From Amphibalanus amphitrite (Eukaryota; Arthropoda; Thecostraca; Balanomorpha; Balanidae): DNA of 64,000 nt. The DNA is taken from the NCBI RefSeq assembly GCF_019059575.1, contig NW_024881506.1, positions 1,488,001-1,552,000 of the forward strand, given 5' to 3'. The notes below the pieces were generated by a model. That model was given only the letters and a program-made list of their open reading frames with translations, searched no databases and had not been told where the DNA came from. Positions within the stretch are counted from its first letter, which is position 1. Each line of letters starts with the position of its first letter. Both the position numbers and the translations under genes were made by a program. This document shows positions 31,442 to 42,399 of this stretch, one piece after another.

Positions 31442-32735
31442 CAGGGGTCGGCAAATGGTGGGGCATGCCCCCTTTGGGGGTAATGGAGCCCCTCGGCGGG
31501 GGGTAATCGGGGCCTCTGAGAAAGCCTTATCTTAGAATTAATGTCTCCCTTGATGAGACAGACATCACGCCTGTTTGGTCTCGGGGTTCAAAGATCGAGC
31601 GCTAACCGCCGCCCCTCTATTGGCGTTTTCATAACAGCTAACGTAAACGGGGAGGGGCCGGTCGGACCCCAGCCTCTCGGCCTCTGAAATCTGAACTGGA
31701 GCTTTGCGGTAGAAAAATGAACGTGCTACCCGTGACGATAGGAAGACGCTGCTACCCAATTTTAACCTTCGCACTTATAGGGGACCCCCCTCCCCTTTTC
31801 CTCGGGTTTTCGCGAATAACTCGCGCAAAAAGCGGCCGATCGCGGTGACATTTTCAGTACAGGTTTATCAATTTTATACATTGTAGCTAGAATTTCGCAA
31901 CCATTTGAACATATACCTACCAAGTAATTTTGGTGCCTTCGTAACATGTTAAGAAACTGTCAGTGGTTGTTGATGCCTACTATAAATACCCGACAGGACG
32001 CCTATTGGTTGACCTTACCTGACCCGACCTGGCCTAAATGCACGAAGACATCTGTGATCAAAACTTAGATAAAATTCGTGATCAGTACCCCGACAAACTC
32101 CACAACATCCTCACTTTACGAAGTTCTGACAGGTCTCGATTTTCCGACTTTTTGGGTCATTGAGCCGACCTGGAAGGTCAATCAATGACCTAGGACCTTA
32201 AAATCGCGTAACATCAGCTTCCTCTCGTCACGGGCAACACGCTCGTTTTTTTCCGCGAAGCTCATGCTTGATCAGGGGCCGAACGACAAAGAGGGGTCCA
32301 AAGAATTTCTCTCCCCATAAATTAGCGGCTGGCAAAACACCAATACGGGTGACGGTTAACTTCCTTGGCCATTGGGTGACTTTCAAAGGGTCAATGACAA
32401 TTGTGCAGTAGATCAGAACCCGCTGTACCTTCTAGAATTGAAATTTTATGACCTTCCATGATCTCAAGAAACAACTGCCTAACAAGTCAACAGTTATTTC
32501 TGTCAATGTATGACATGTTTTATGGCAGAAAAAAAAATGATCGGCTCGAGGGTAAAATTGTGTCGTGATCAGACGTTTTTACATAATAATACCCGAAATA
32601 CCCAAAGAGGCACGGAAAGGTATGACATTTCAGTGAGCTCGATTGTGTATGCAATGGTGTCTGGTAGGGTGGGGGTAACGGCCCTGCCTGGCGCCCGAAA
32701 AGGGGGCACGACCCCGGAAGGCCTGCCGACCACTG
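31442..32735. mobile_element. hAT-like non-autonomous element (1.3 kb)
   Basis: The ends CAGGGGTCGGCAAATGG and the complement of CAGTGGTCGGCAGG are typical hAT termini. GTCTAAGC is duplicated perfectly at 31434-31441 and 32736-32743. The interior contains dispersed repeat copy B (31795-32345) and AGGTCA clusters. No transposase. Confidence 0.88.
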
Positions 32736-32908
32736 GTCTAAGCCTTTCGATTGGTTTGTAACTCGGGTCTAATATCGAAATGTTTGGGAGTTAGGACATG
32801 TTAAATCCGTGTTCATGAACAAACATACATTATGCAACTAAAACGCTTTACTTACTTTAACTTTTCTAGGCTGATGACAAGGCATACATCTATTTCATTG
32901 CAATATTT

Positions 32909-34373
32909 CTAAAATGTAAATAAATCATGAGCAATGAGCATAAAAAACAACAGCGATCCACTAGAAGCTAGTGTGGAAATCCACTGACGTAGGTCGCCTC
33001 GTACTGGCGCAGCTCGTAGCTCGTCCAGCAGCGCCAGCGTCTCCCGCAACCGGCCGCCCGCCTGCACCATCAGCCGCTGGAAATTGTTGCGCTGCCGCTC
33101 CAACATTAGCTTGACCGCCTGGCCGGCCCGGCGGATGCGCGCCGTCCGACGCACGCAGTGTACGTCTTCAACAGCGCCGGGATGTCGTACGACACGACCG
33201 CGTCCACGGCGTCCACGTCAATACCGCGCGCTATAGCCTCGAGCACACCAGTGCGGCCATCTCAGCTAGCGCGCGCCGCCGCCGGCACGCCGGCACTACC
33301 CCACAGAACTCAGTCACGCGCGCGCCCAGCACAGACGGCGGTAGCTCCAGCTGGTGCGCCACCTCGTTCCAGTTGACCAACACGAGCGAGCGTCGCCAGT
33401 CGGGCTGTCGGAGCAAATGGTGCATCAGCAACGGCTTCAGCGGCTGCGGCGCCACCACGTTGAACGACTCGCTCAGCTCGGCCGGCGTGGTGAACCTGCC
33501 GACGAACTGACCGGGCAGTGCGACGGCGGCGGCCGCCGTGCCGACCACCAGCAGTCGCGGCTGGAACAGCGACATTCGCTCCAGCTTCTCCGGCCTCCGG
33601 GTTCTGTGACAGGGTGGCCAAGAATGGCAGCTTCTGAAGCGGCAGGTGAGGCGCGCAGACGGCGGCGGCCGTCAGCCGGCCGGCGATGCAGGGCGGCGGG
33701 CCGTGGCCGCCGCCACCCGCTCCACCGCTTTCAGCCAGCCCGTCTCGGCCATCTCGATCACCCGGTCGGCTTCGTCGATCACCAGGTAGCGCAGGTGCGG
33801 TAGCGAGAAGCCCTCGGCGCTGGTTATGTGATCCATCAGCCAGCCGGGAGTGCTCACCACGATCAGCCAGGGAGGCCGGGCCGCGCGGCCCCACCGCCAC
33901 CAGTTGGTACTTGGCGCCCCCTCGTGCCACTGTGTCTCCACCCAGCAGCTGGACGCAGAGCAGCGTGTCGGCGTCGTACTGGCGGAACACGGCGGGCACC
34001 GAGAGGCCGGCCGGCGCCGAGACTCAGAGGTCGGCCGGTGGCAGTGGCGACTCTGCGGCCGCCAGCAGCTCGGGCAGCACGGTCACCTGCACCAGGAACA
34101 CCTGTTCGATGCCCTCGGCGGCCAGCCGGGCGCGCAGCTCGGGGCAGAGCGCCGGCAGATTGGCCGGCGCCGGCCGCCGGTCGCCAATCGGCTGCAGGTG
34201 CGCCAGCCAGTCGGGCAGCGCACGCGGTGCACGGTCTGTCGGCTCGAGCGCTCCACCTCGTCCAGCACGGTGAAGTCGTCAGCGGCGGCGTCTCCGTCCG
34301 ACACGGAGGTGTCCTCACTGTCGTTATTGGCGACGGCGGCTGCCGCTGTGCGCTCAGTCAGGTCGGCCATCAC
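32909..34373 (-). pseudogene. DDX51: DDX51-type DEAD-box RNA helicase, intronless broken copy
   Basis: Reading right to left, pieces in shifting frames follow the order of DDX51/Dbp73D, a nucleolar helicase for 60S ribosome assembly: FTVLDEVERSSRQTVHRV near 34265, LPDWLAHL, RARLAAEGIEQVFLVQ, then [13 protein letters not shown], where the family has the ATP-binding SAPTGSGKT. Then come [31 protein letters not shown] (DEAD intact), LATLSQNPE (for SATLTQNPE), FTTPAELSESFNVV, ARGIDVDAVDAVVSYDIP and RRTARIRRAGQAVKLML. The Walker A lysine is missing together with the following stretch, there is an in-frame TGA near 34023, and frame changes occur at several points, so it cannot make an active helicase. 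Absence of introns over 1.4 kb suggests a processed copy; no poly(A) tail is seen. Confidence 0.88.
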
Positions 34374-34390
34374 AGCAACACTCGCCGATG

Positions 34391-35700
34391 ATTGGCGTCA
34401 TCGAAACCATCGGACGATGGTGGATTCATCACCGTTTTTGCAGCAGAGACTGGAAAAACCTCAGCAATAAACAAGGAAAAACCTCACAACATGCCACAGC
34501 CTGCAATTGTGCATATTGTTATTATATTTCTCACATGACAGAAAATATTGGCTGCTTTATTCTAGCAACTGGCATGAAAAACATAAGCTAAAATCAAGCT
34601 AAGTGAATTATTATTGTATTTCAACATGAGACTGGGAAAAAATCCTTGTCACTGTCAACATGACCAGTGTAACGGATGGGCTGCATGAACATTTCGGCGC
34701 ATGATCTGAAAACTCTGTGAGCAGAAATTTCAGCGCTGAGGTGAACAAATAACATTTCGACCGCAATTTGCCTGGTGCCTCCACAATTTTGCAAAACTAA
34801 CTCACAATACTTACAGCCAGTTTTAACATGATCCCTGCATGACTCATGCATGCAAGATACACATGCATTCAATATCAGCACAGTGCACACACAACAGTTA
34901 TGGATTCATTTACATTTTACAACATTACTATTATTTTCTTTTCCTTCAATATTGGCAGCATGACTTGCTGAGCTCAGTGGCACAATCTTATGACAGCAAG
35001 TTTGTTCGGGTTCGCAACCATGCAAACTTTGCACATTTGGCTTCAAAAACAAGCCTTTATACATTTATTTCATGCTATTCAATTTCTTTTTTTAAATTTA
35101 CTGTCATTGATCTTGAAAATCTTGCCATTTTAGTCTTAGCCATGTCAATTGCACCTTCCCTATTCTGCACAGCTCAAGTAGGTAAGTTCCACCCAAAAGT
35201 AGTAGGTAGTGGTATCAGTAGTTGGCACCTCGCATTGTCAAATGTAGCTGAATATGTGAAAACAGTGACATATTTATTTAAAATCTTGAGTCCAAGACTC
35301 CAATGAGCCTACCCTCTCTGCCTCTCCTTCCAGCATTTGTTCAAGCACCTTCAATTTTCGAAAAAAACTCTTCCATCATTATTTTCCACTTCCGTGCGAC
35401 TCGCACGAGCAATGAACTTGTAAGCTGACCACTAGTTAATAATGTGCTATCATCTGGCTGTTGGGTGCTTGTAGCAAAAAGATAATATAAACGAAAAAAC
35501 CAACACCACAACACCAAACACCAGTCTTGTTGGTTCCTTTTGGTCCTGCCTGGTGACAAAGGCTCTTTCTTTACGCAATATCATCAGTATTCCTCTTCTA
35601 ATCTTGAAGCCCAGATGCTTTACAAATTGGCCATGAATGATACTAAATCATTATATCAACTGGGAAGCGCAAATCACGATAATTAGTAACAAATGAGGCC
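34391..35700. other. Interior of the 6-kb block, right part; no gene recognised
   Basis: A/T-rich sequence with only short, compositionally poor frames. Possibly the 5' flank carried along with the helicase copy. Confidence 0.4.
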
Positions 35701-35721
35701 AATTGTTCCAACACGACATCA

Positions 35722-35753
35722 AAAAAATAGACGGGGTCGCCCGTCTATTTTTT
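35722..35753. repeat. Perfect hairpin, 14-bp arms, 4-base loop
   Basis: AAAAAATAGACGGG, loop GTCG, then CCCGTCTATTTTTT. The same ATAGACG text occurs near the opposite end of the block at about 30010, so it belongs to the subterminal structure of that element. Confidence 0.85.
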
Positions 35754-36354
35754 GGGCTGTTTTTCTACAAATAATGGCGCAAAATAACACTCCATTAATG
35801 CCGCATTTGCCGTTGGTGAAACTCATTGGCTATTTTTCTGGCTGATATTTTTTCACGCCGGCGGATATTTTTTCGCCTGGTTGGTGAAACTCGTCGGCTG
35901 GTTTTTGACAGAAAAATTGCGCCGGGCTGCTATTTTTCTGTTGGTAAAACTGGCCTCAGGGAGACACCGGTTGGTCACGTGACTCGGAAACAAAAATCAG
36001 CTGATAGAGTGGCGGAATCCCCGTAATCAGACACGAATAATTCCGGACGATGGAGCGGCAGTATAGGAGTCTTCTTCACAACAGGCAAACATTGCCACGT
36101 TTATCATTCAATTCAATGATCAAGAAACGTCCATAGATTATATATTTTTTTCGACGATTACCGCCGCAACCGACGCGCACATATCGTTACCAGCACATAA
36201 AGCTGTGCTTTGCGATATTATTTGTAAAGAAACGGCCAATACCTACTAATTTATGTGCAACAAAGCTCGAAAAAATAGCATTCTATATTGCTTCAAACTT
36301 CTACTTACGCTTTTATAATTACGACAGCGACACCATACGGCCTATCGACGCTAT

Positions 36355-36640
36355 GCAACTCCGTGGAGCGTCCAGCCGCACTCTGCAGAGTGTGCCGAGA
36401 TCGGAGGCGGACCATCCGCGGCACGTCCACCTGCGCTGCCCGGCCGCTGGAACGGTCATCACCGTTCCCTGCTTCTATCCTCAGGATACTGAAATCCTTT
36501 TCCTCCACACCGCCACCCCCCTCCGGGCTGGACAGGCAACTTTATCTCATGCGGGCTGCTCCCTTGGAGCGGCACCGCTGCACACTGGTCGGAAACGCCC
36601 TCACGAGAGGCCACGGGCGATTCCGGAGTTTCGGATTATT
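36355..36640 (+). repeat. Dispersed repeat family R, partial copy
   Basis: CACACTGGTCGGAAACGC and GAGAGGCCACGGG near 36584-36620 match the complement of 40015-40060. The left part (36355-36530) is GC-rich and unmatched in this window. Possibly a SINE or LINE tail. Confidence 0.5.
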
Positions 36641-37610
36641 TTTTATATAGATCGATTTGAAATTGATCAAATTATTATAATTAGGCCAAAAAAAGTAATC
36701 CGGGTGACCAAAAATAACTGTAATCAGCCCCCGAAGATGGGGTATCCCAGAACTCGGAAACTGACGCGGAGCAAGAGGTTTCTTGAGCCGGATATTCAGA
36801 GTCTTATTGCTGATAGACACCAAATTGAAATCCCACATATTATGCATCAAAATGTTTGTTATGAAGTTGCCGACTGGTCAGTGCAAATTTTTTGGTATAC
36901 TTTTTCCCCAACTAAGATCTACTGTAGCTTTTTTATGAGGGCTCTACTAGAGTGATTCTGGAATATAACTGCAAAGTTTAGGTAAGGAAACAACAGGTAG
37001 TCCCATCTAGTCCCACTCAGATTTTTTGTGAGATGAAGCAGGATTTAAATTTACACCAGGGCAACATAAAAGCTAACTGCGCATATTTGCGCAAAATTTG
37101 CAGGAGCCGCTATTCCTACCCAACTACCGCCCGCCCCGCCCCAGTTTCGGCTCGGCCGCCGCACCCGGCTTACGCTGACCTGTGTGGCCTGCACGCATCC
37201 ATGCGTAGTTGACTGGTCATTAAAAACAGACGCGCTTGAGTTTATGAATTTTGTGGAAAGCGCATACAATATGGTTTTATTATTGCATTTATGTATGTAT
37301 TGACATCAAAAGCCTTCCACATATTGCGTGGCGATTACGGCTTGCATTTAGAGAGCCTTGCTATTAGTAACCATCACTCGGCTGAAGAAAGTGGAAATTG
37401 AGACCTTCGTGAATATAAGACGCTGCGAATATAGGACACCTGTCACTGGCGTCAGGTTACCTTGGGCCGTCTTTTTACATTAGATCACAATTCCGGTATT
37501 TAGCCCTGGCCGGACCGATTGGTTTTCTATATTGACCGGGGAGGGTTGATACAACTCCCTCGCCGTCTCGCCTCTAATTGAGCTAGAGCCTCGCGGAAAA
37601 AAAAACGAGC
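36641..37610. other. Intergenic, no feature recognised
   Basis: Mixed-composition DNA with short frames only. An A run at 37597-37605 precedes the palindrome at 37611. Confidence 0.4.
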
Positions 37611-37656
37611 TTGTGTGCCGTTATAAGACGCTGCTGCGTCTTATAACGGCACACAA
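37611..37656. repeat. Perfect 46-bp palindrome, 21-bp arms
   Basis: Arms TTGTGTGCCGTTATAAGACG plus one base pair exactly across a 4-base loop TGCT. The right arm ends exactly where the GGGGCATTCC element begins, so the palindrome may have been its insertion target. Confidence 0.9.
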
Positions 37657-39343
37657 GGGGCATTCCACGATAGATCGACCAAAATTTTATCAGATTTACA
37701 CCCGACCATTTTTGATTTTGATGAAATCTTGTCTACAGGGTTCTCTTATGCCCTGAAGTCAATGGTGACAACGCCAGACCCCTACGGTCAGCGGTTTAGG
37801 AGATATAGCCCCGGGCATTTTGACGAGGTCACTCTGCAGAGTGATTTTTGAAGTGCTATATCTCCTAAAGGAATGAAGGAAATGCATTAAACCTTTGCAT
37901 CGTTGTGATCGTGGTGAAATGGGCAATTAATTGGCCATCTCGGATTTTCAAAAAAATGATTTTGATTTTTAGCTGTGACGTCATCAATTTTTAAACTTTC
38001 TGGCTACCCCCCTAGTACATTAAAATTTGCCATTATTTTTGCTCAGAAATAAAGTTCCGTCAATTTCCTTTCGACTGGGAAAAAACAAAAATGGTAATCT
38101 TTCTACAAATATTTTATTTTCTTTTTTGAAAATCGCACTACAAACTCTGATTTACAGAATCGGGTTATTAAGCAATATAAGACACATCTGCGAGGACCAG
38201 TTACTTCCAAAAAGAGGTTATCTGGGTTTCGGCATATAATATTCTTCTCTTTAACTTCACTTTTGATAACAAAAAAAAAAAAGAACTTTAATATTACTTG
38301 CACAGGAGTCAATATAATGGCAAAATTATACATACTTTTGAGCTGCCACAGCTGCCTTGTTTATCAACGTAGCTCAAATGACCAACCGACAGTCGATTTG
38401 CAAAGCATATTTACGAACCGACTAACTATAAACGAACAAAATAATTGGTAGTTTCAGAAAGGCAAAAGGTGGTGTAATGTGACTAGGTATTTCATCAGCG
38501 AATCATCATTTTCAACGCTGGATGCAATAAAAGCCATAAACAACGGAGTGCATTTCTATTGCAGTTGCAATAACAGACGGCAAAGCACCAAGACAGGAAC
38601 GAGATCACGGCCACACAAACACACTTTTTACTTATTTGAGCTACGTTGATAAACAAGGCAGCTGTGGCAGCTCAAAAGTATGTATAATTTTGCCATTATA
38701 TTGACTCCTGTGCAAGTAATATTAAAGTTCTTTTTTTTTGTTATCAAAAGTGAAGTTAAAGAGAAGAATATTATATGCCGAAACCCAGATAACCTCTTTT
38801 TGGAAGTAACTGGTCCTCGCAGATGTGTCTTATATTGCTTAATAACCCGATTCTGTAAATCAGAGTTTGTAGTGCGATTTTCAAAAAATAAAATAAAATA
38901 TTTGTAGAAAGATTACCATTTTTGTTTTTTCCCAGTCGAAAGGAAATTGACGGAACTTTATTTCTGAGCAAAAATAATGGCAAATTTTAATGTACTAGGG
39001 GGTAGCCAGAAAGTTTACAAATTGATGACGTCACAGCTAAAAATCAAAATCATTTTTTTGAAAATCCGAGATGGCCAATTAATTGCCCATTTCACCACGA
39101 TCACAACGATGCAAAGGTTTAATGCATTTCCTTCATTACTTTAGGAGATATAGCACCTCAAAAATCACTCTGCAGAGTGACCTCGTCAAAATGCCCGGGG
39201 CTATATCTCCTAAACCGCTGACCGTAGGGGCCTGGCGTTGTCACCATTGACTTCAGGGCATAAGAGAACCCTATAGACAAGATTTCATCAAAATCAAAAA
39301 TGGTCGGGTGTTAGGCCTTGGTCGATCTATCGTGGAATGCCCC
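37657..39343. mobile_element. Foldback element with GGGGCATTCCACG ends (about 700-bp arms)
   Basis: Arms 37657-38375 and 38636-39343 are near-identical inverted copies, starting GGGGCATTCCACGATAGATC and meeting around a 260-bp spacer. It shares its terminal motif with the element at 19812-21608. A short frame (MPLFLLRNKVPSISF...) appears in both arms only because they are copies. No transposase and no clean target duplication. Confidence 0.85.
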
Positions 39344-40010
39344 AGCAAGTACTACCCGATTTACGGTCTTAGGTCAGCCAGTGACCTCTTAGGTCAGGTA
39401 AGTGCCACACGGCACGGGCTCGGTTTTTGGTTAATTACTTTGCCAAAAATGGTCGCACTGCCGCGATTTTGGCATCATCGTGCTTGTCTAGCTCAGGAGC
39501 GTCGAATGCTATACTTGGTGTTCGGGTAAAGTCAACTTAAGGCGTTAACCTCGGGTCAAGGTCAGGTCGGAGCCCCTCAGGTCACGAAAATGGTTGAAGG
39601 AGGACATATCGCATATCACTCGATTCGGCAGGTCTTCTCGAGTCCAATGGTGGCTTTCCCGACCCTCTAGCTCCATCTGATCAGGAGTTATTGACGAAAA
39701 ACTTATATGGCCTTAGTGACGTCATAAATGACGTCACGCAAAGTCAACAATGCTAAAGTGAAGCACCGGACCTTGCAAGGAGTGCATGAAACCATTCCCG
39801 GTGCCCGAATAGCAGCTTCCAATTTCCCTTGTTCACTTAAAGTGGTGCTAAATCCTGTATTATACTCAATTATGACGTCATAACTTAACAGATTCACGTC
39901 ATATATTTAGTGCTTGACATCCAAATGATAGCTTACATATGACAGAGAAGGTATGCAAAGTTTTATGAAGTTTGCTTCACTAGTTGTGGAATAACAAGCA
40001 AAAAACTTTT
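39344..40010. other. Intergenic with AGGTCA clusters, no gene
   Basis: AGGTCA half-sites at 39372-39400 and 39553-39590. Several TGACGTCA-type motifs occur at 39717-39740 and 39870-39882. No frame is supported. Confidence 0.4.
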
Positions 40011-40175
40011 GCGGAAAGGCCGCTGGCCTCTCGCTGGAGCGTTTCCGACCAGTGTGCGCTGCTCCCGAGGGAGCGCACCCCGTAGCCGGGTGCAGTGAGT
40101 GCCTTGGGGCTGGGTGGCCTGTCTTCGGACGGGCTCAGCCCCGCGCGACTCACTAGGGTGCCTGCCCAGACCAAT
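40011..40175 (-). repeat. Dispersed repeat family R, fuller copy
   Basis: Its complement reads GGGGCTGAGCCC, AAGGCACTCACTGCACCCGG, CTACGGGGTGCGCTCC and CACACTGGTCGGAAACGC. The first half matches 57875-57990 and the second half matches 36555-36640. Confidence 0.65.
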
Positions 40176-40743
40176 GTCTCCCCTATATCCTATCATCCTC
40201 CCGGCTCTGAAATGGTTTTACCAGGCCCATGTCACTCCACTTTTGATGACGTCATAAGGGGACCTCAAGACAATAATGGCGTGGTGCGCCACAATCGCTT
40301 CCAAGCTTCTTGCCAGCAGTTGCCATTTTTGAAAATATTATTTTGAAATAAAGTTACAAATAATAAAAATATTGTAATAAAGTGATTATTCATATCAATA
40401 TGTTATCTAGAAACATACTGAAAATTGATTTACTTATAGTAAAAATATAAGCTGGATGCGTTTTTACGTTGCTTTTCTGCTACTGCAGAGGGTTTTTAAA
40501 TCGCGTTTATCTTCAAAACGGGCCATTTCTTAGCATATTGCTGCTCTTTTTTGTCGCTAGAAAATTAGTTGGGCTTTCCAGTGGCATCAACGGTTGAGCA
40601 ATATGTGAAAAGTACCATCAATAATCTTCAAATGAAGTTTGTCATTTTTACGTTGTTAAGGAATGGAGTACCCCTTGCGAGCATCAGGGATGACGTCACT
40701 CAGGATCTGTCTCTGATTGGTCGGCGGGGGAGTGACTGTACCG
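40176..40743. other. Intergenic, no gene
   Basis: A/T-rich in the middle (40330-40460). No motif of note. Confidence 0.35.
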
Positions 40744-41387
40744 GCCCCCGCCGAAGTTAGTTGGTAGCACTGCTGCTCCACGGCGTACATTTCCTACCAG
40801 CCCATAGGGTTTACATGTTAAATGGCCTGTTTTCGGCGAGCGATATCTCGGTCAATCTTTGAAGGAATCAATGGTTCTTAGTCTCAAATGATAGATCGAT
40901 GAATTTTCTTTCGACAATTCCTCTACCATTTTTCACGAACCCCAGCCGATCTTCTACGGCGTACAGGGTAAAGATTTCTCTGCACGCCAGCACCCGCGAT
41001 CCGCCTCTCCGATCGTCGGCGCGCGGTCCTCGGTAGCGCAGTCGGTAGCGTATCGGGCTACGGATCCGAGGGTCGTGAGTTCGAATCTTGGGAGCGCCGC
41101 GTGATTTTGGCTAGAATTGAATGATGTAGATTCTTGAATGTTTGCATAATCAATTATTAATGGCTAATTGAATGTATCTGCCCACTAATTGGCCCCTAAA
41201 ACCTGTTATTTAAGAAAGTTAAGAAATGAATGACACTTGCGCGTCACGACTGCCGACCATAAGCGCTACCATATTCTAGTTTGAACTAACTTTTTGCTAG
41301 TCCCGACCACATATAGTAGGTTTTCTAGTAGTTATACTAGAAATTCCTACCAAAGTTCGTCCTACCCTTCACTCAATATACCCTGGA
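40744..41387 (+). repeat. Dispersed repeat of about 650 bp with a tRNA-like segment (copy 2)
   Basis: Plus-strand counterpart of 28306-28960, with substitutions and small indels throughout. It begins CCCCCGCCGAAGTTAGTTGG and ends TTCACTCAATATACCC. The tRNA-like segment at 41026-41098 shows the same box A, ACG loop and box B. Confidence 0.75.
41026..41098 (+). other. tRNA-derived segment (Arg-ACG-like), not a working tRNA
   Basis: GTCCTCGGTAGCGCAGTCGG start, loop CTACGGA, box B GTTCGAATCTT. The acceptor stem fails to pair, as in copy 1, and box B has an extra change. Confidence 0.7.
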
Positions 41388-41404
41388 CTGTACCTTCTAT
41401 GTAT

Positions 41405-41480
41405 ATATGGCCTTGGGTTTTACTGGACCGAAAGAGCCTAACCCAACAAAACAAACAAACAAAACAAACGCTGGAAGGGC
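41405..41480 (+). repeat. SINE-like conserved segment (CCGAAAGAGCCTAACCCAAC)
   Basis: The text GACCGAAAG...AACCCAACAAAACAAA also occurs inverted at 57200-57245 beside a tRNA-like head. It is probably a shared SINE body. The flank 41481-42009 holds no recognised feature. Confidence 0.5.
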
Positions 41481-42009
41481 GACGCCGACGCCTAGCTCGT
41501 CTCGTCTGGATACCATCCACTAAACGGTTACACAGATGCAAAAAGACCGCCCGCTGCGCACACAACTAAGCTACTTGGCTACGCCCTCTCGGGGAGGGGA
41601 GGGAGGAGCAACAACCGTCAACAGTCTGAACTCTGATGAGCCAATGGCAGGGGGCGTCGAAGTCTAGTTCCTACCAAACTGGCACTCCCATGCCTACGTC
41701 ACCACGAGGACGCCCGAGGGCATTTACATGTTGGAGATAGGGAAATTGCCATAGTTTAGAGCCGCCTGGAGGGCAACCTTGAGATAGATGATAATGTAAA
41801 TGTGTGCTAATATGATCATCAACATGTTATGTATCCAAATCCAGGGCCAATTAATCGATATCTTGTCACGTTTTCCAGTGGTGATGCGCTAACTTTCGTG
41901 GTTCTTGCAGCCAATAAGGGTGTTTCATAGTGCGATTCAGCCGCATTATCGACTTTAATGCCATAAACCGCCACGGAACATATGATTTGCAGCTCCCTGG
42001 CGTGATAGC

Positions 42010-42385
42010 TGCCAGTAGGGCTCGGGAGTCGGAGTCATGAAGTCGGTCGGAGTTGACAGTTCTGACCTGAGTCGTCGAGTCGGAGTCAGAGTCGATTTTA
42101 AAAGCTGGAGTCTGAGTCAGTCACCGAAATTCGATTCCCTGCGCAGACCTTTCAGGGTTCCGTAGTCGGAGTTGTAGTTGGTCCGAGTCGACAGTTCTGA
42201 CCAGAGTCAGAGTCAGAGTCGATTTTGAAAGCCAGAGTCGGAGTCGGAGTCACCAAAAATCCATTGCCTCCGCAGACCTGCTAGGGCTGTGGAGTCGGAG
42301 TCGGTCAGAGCCGACATTTGAAATCAAAGTCAGAGTTGATTTTTGAAAGTCTGAGTCAGAGTCGGAGTCATCAAGAAACCCATGG
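42010..42385 (+). repeat. Three diverged tandem units of about 120 bp rich in GGAGTC
   Basis: Each unit has CGGAGTCGGAGTCA-like runs, a GTCGATTTTGAAAG segment and a CCGCAGACCT(G/T) joint (42145, 42272). GGAGTC runs also end the foldback at 3775-4550, so the motif is a recurring low-complexity component. Confidence 0.75.
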
Positions 42386-42399
42386 ACGATCCGCAGTGC

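Larger units (their letters stand above)
29955..35957. mobile_element. Candidate 6-kb element between matching inverted ends
   Basis: GAGGCCAGTTTTACCAAAAA at 29955 is mirrored by TTGGTAAAACTGGCCTC ending at 35957. Just inside both ends lie diverged repeats with GGTGAAACTCGTCGGCTGG and CCAGCCGA(C/A) motifs and A/T-rich GCCGAAAAAATAGACG text. It encloses a hAT-like element and a dead DDX51-like helicase copy. No clear target duplication is seen, so a single element or two separate MITEs of one family remain possible. Confidence 0.5.
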
